A model generated the notes under the pieces. That model worked only from the letters and a program-made list of their open reading frames with translations. It did no database searches and was not told the origin of the DNA. From Muricauda sp. SCSIO 64092 (lineage in GTDB: Bacteria > Bacteroidota > Bacteroidia > Flavobacteriales > Flavobacteriaceae), in contig NZ_CP095413.1 in assembly GCF_023016285.1 (NCBI RefSeq), positions 2,480,001 to 2,544,000 on the forward strand: a stretch of 64,000 bases of DNA, written 5' to 3'. Positions 63,708-64,000 of this stretch are shown here, in pieces (the stretch's first letter is position 1; each line of letters starts with the position of its first letter). The translations under genes and the position numbers were made by a program.

Positions 63708-64000
63708 ATGGAAACTGTACTCTGCGCAATAGATTATTCCAAAAATGCCATCCCCACGCTCAAATTTGGTTATACCCTAGGTAGAAAGCTTGGGTTAAAA
63801 TTGGTTGTACTCCATGTTTTCGATATGAATATAGGATTGGTAACCCCTATGAGTATGACGTTTGCCAAGTTGCAGAAAAAGGCATTTGAAGATGAGCTGC
63901 AAAAATTGTCCGATTTCTGCAAGACACATTTGGGCGTACTGCCCAAAAAAGGGCAATTGAGCGTTGTAGTCAGGGAAAATGCCATTCTTGAAGAAGAATT
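63708..64000 (+). CDS. Universal stress protein (UspA family), 3' end beyond window
   Basis: An open frame from ATG 63708 to the window edge, 97 residues. It starts METVLCAIDYSKNAIPTLKFGYTLGRKLGLKLVVLHVFDMN, the first strand and ATP-lobe segment of a Usp fold (the AIDYS pattern equals the conserved A-x-D-x-S), and continues with EDELQKLSDFC and VVVREN. Normal members are about 140 or, in tandem form, about 280 residues. It sits next to remnants of chaperone genes, so this may be a stress or redox cluster. Confidence 0.85.
   Translation, partial: METVLCAIDYSKNAIPTLKFGYTLGRKLGLKLVVLHVFDMNIGLVTPMSMTFAKLQKKAFEDELQKLSDFCKTHLGVLPKKGQLSVVVRENAILEEE

Overview
The window looks like a chromosomal segment of a marine-type member of the Flavobacteriia (Bacteroidota). 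Supporting this are a SusC/SusD pair, AraC regulators with a multi-spanning membrane N-terminus, TPR-type sensor kinases, LytTR systems, DUF4270 and DUF4907 proteins, moderate GC content and little use of Shine-Dalgarno sequences. I see no rRNA, tRNA, CRISPR array, phage or intact insertion sequence.

Region 1 (1-18.5 kb) is a nearly complete nitrate assimilation island. On the minus strand, in transcription order, lie a nitrate/nitrite ABC importer (binding lipoprotein, permease, two ATPases), an outer-membrane alginate-export-type porin, a NarL-like response regulator and an assimilatory nitrate reductase fused to a flavin oxidoreductase module and cut by the window start. Next to them are a siroheme uroporphyrinogen methyltransferase (minus), then nirB, nirD, a DUF4202 gene, a NarX-like sensor kinase and a Met8-like siroheme gene (plus), and a PAS/sigma54 activator (minus). 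Six TACGTA palindromes sit in the three intergenic regions that drive these transcripts and suggest one shared regulator. A 160-bp element with perfect 19-bp terminal inverted repeats, resembling a MITE, follows nirD.

Region 2 (18.6-27.3 kb) holds a pirin, an exported isochorismatase-like hydrolase, a Tat-exported amidohydrolase, a YceI protein, a Tat-exported tyrosinase overlapping a SCO1-type copper chaperone, DoxX and DUF606 membrane proteins, and a second alginate-export-type porin. Together they suggest envelope chemistry on phenolic or quinone compounds, an inference from context only.

Region 3 (27.3-41.7 kb) has about 575 bp of gene-poor, possibly decayed DNA, a 1-Cys peroxiredoxin, two small proteins, a beta-barrel lipoprotein, an AraC regulator, an orphan SusC/SusD pair, a LuxR regulator with a TPR kinase, a metallo-beta-lactamase-fold hydrolase and a rare VOC-esterase fusion.

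Region 4 (41.7-50.3 kb) is a MacB/LolD-type ABC exporter followed by a class C beta-lactamase-like hydrolase, bracketed by an AraC regulator and a LytS/LytTR pair. Region 5 (50.3-62 kb) holds envelope proteins (Kelch lipoprotein, two related beta-barrels, DUF4270, a FadL-like barrel) and an RND efflux operon with a Spy-like protein. Region 6 (62-64 kb) carries a collapsed cbpA/cbpM pair and the start of a universal stress protein gene.
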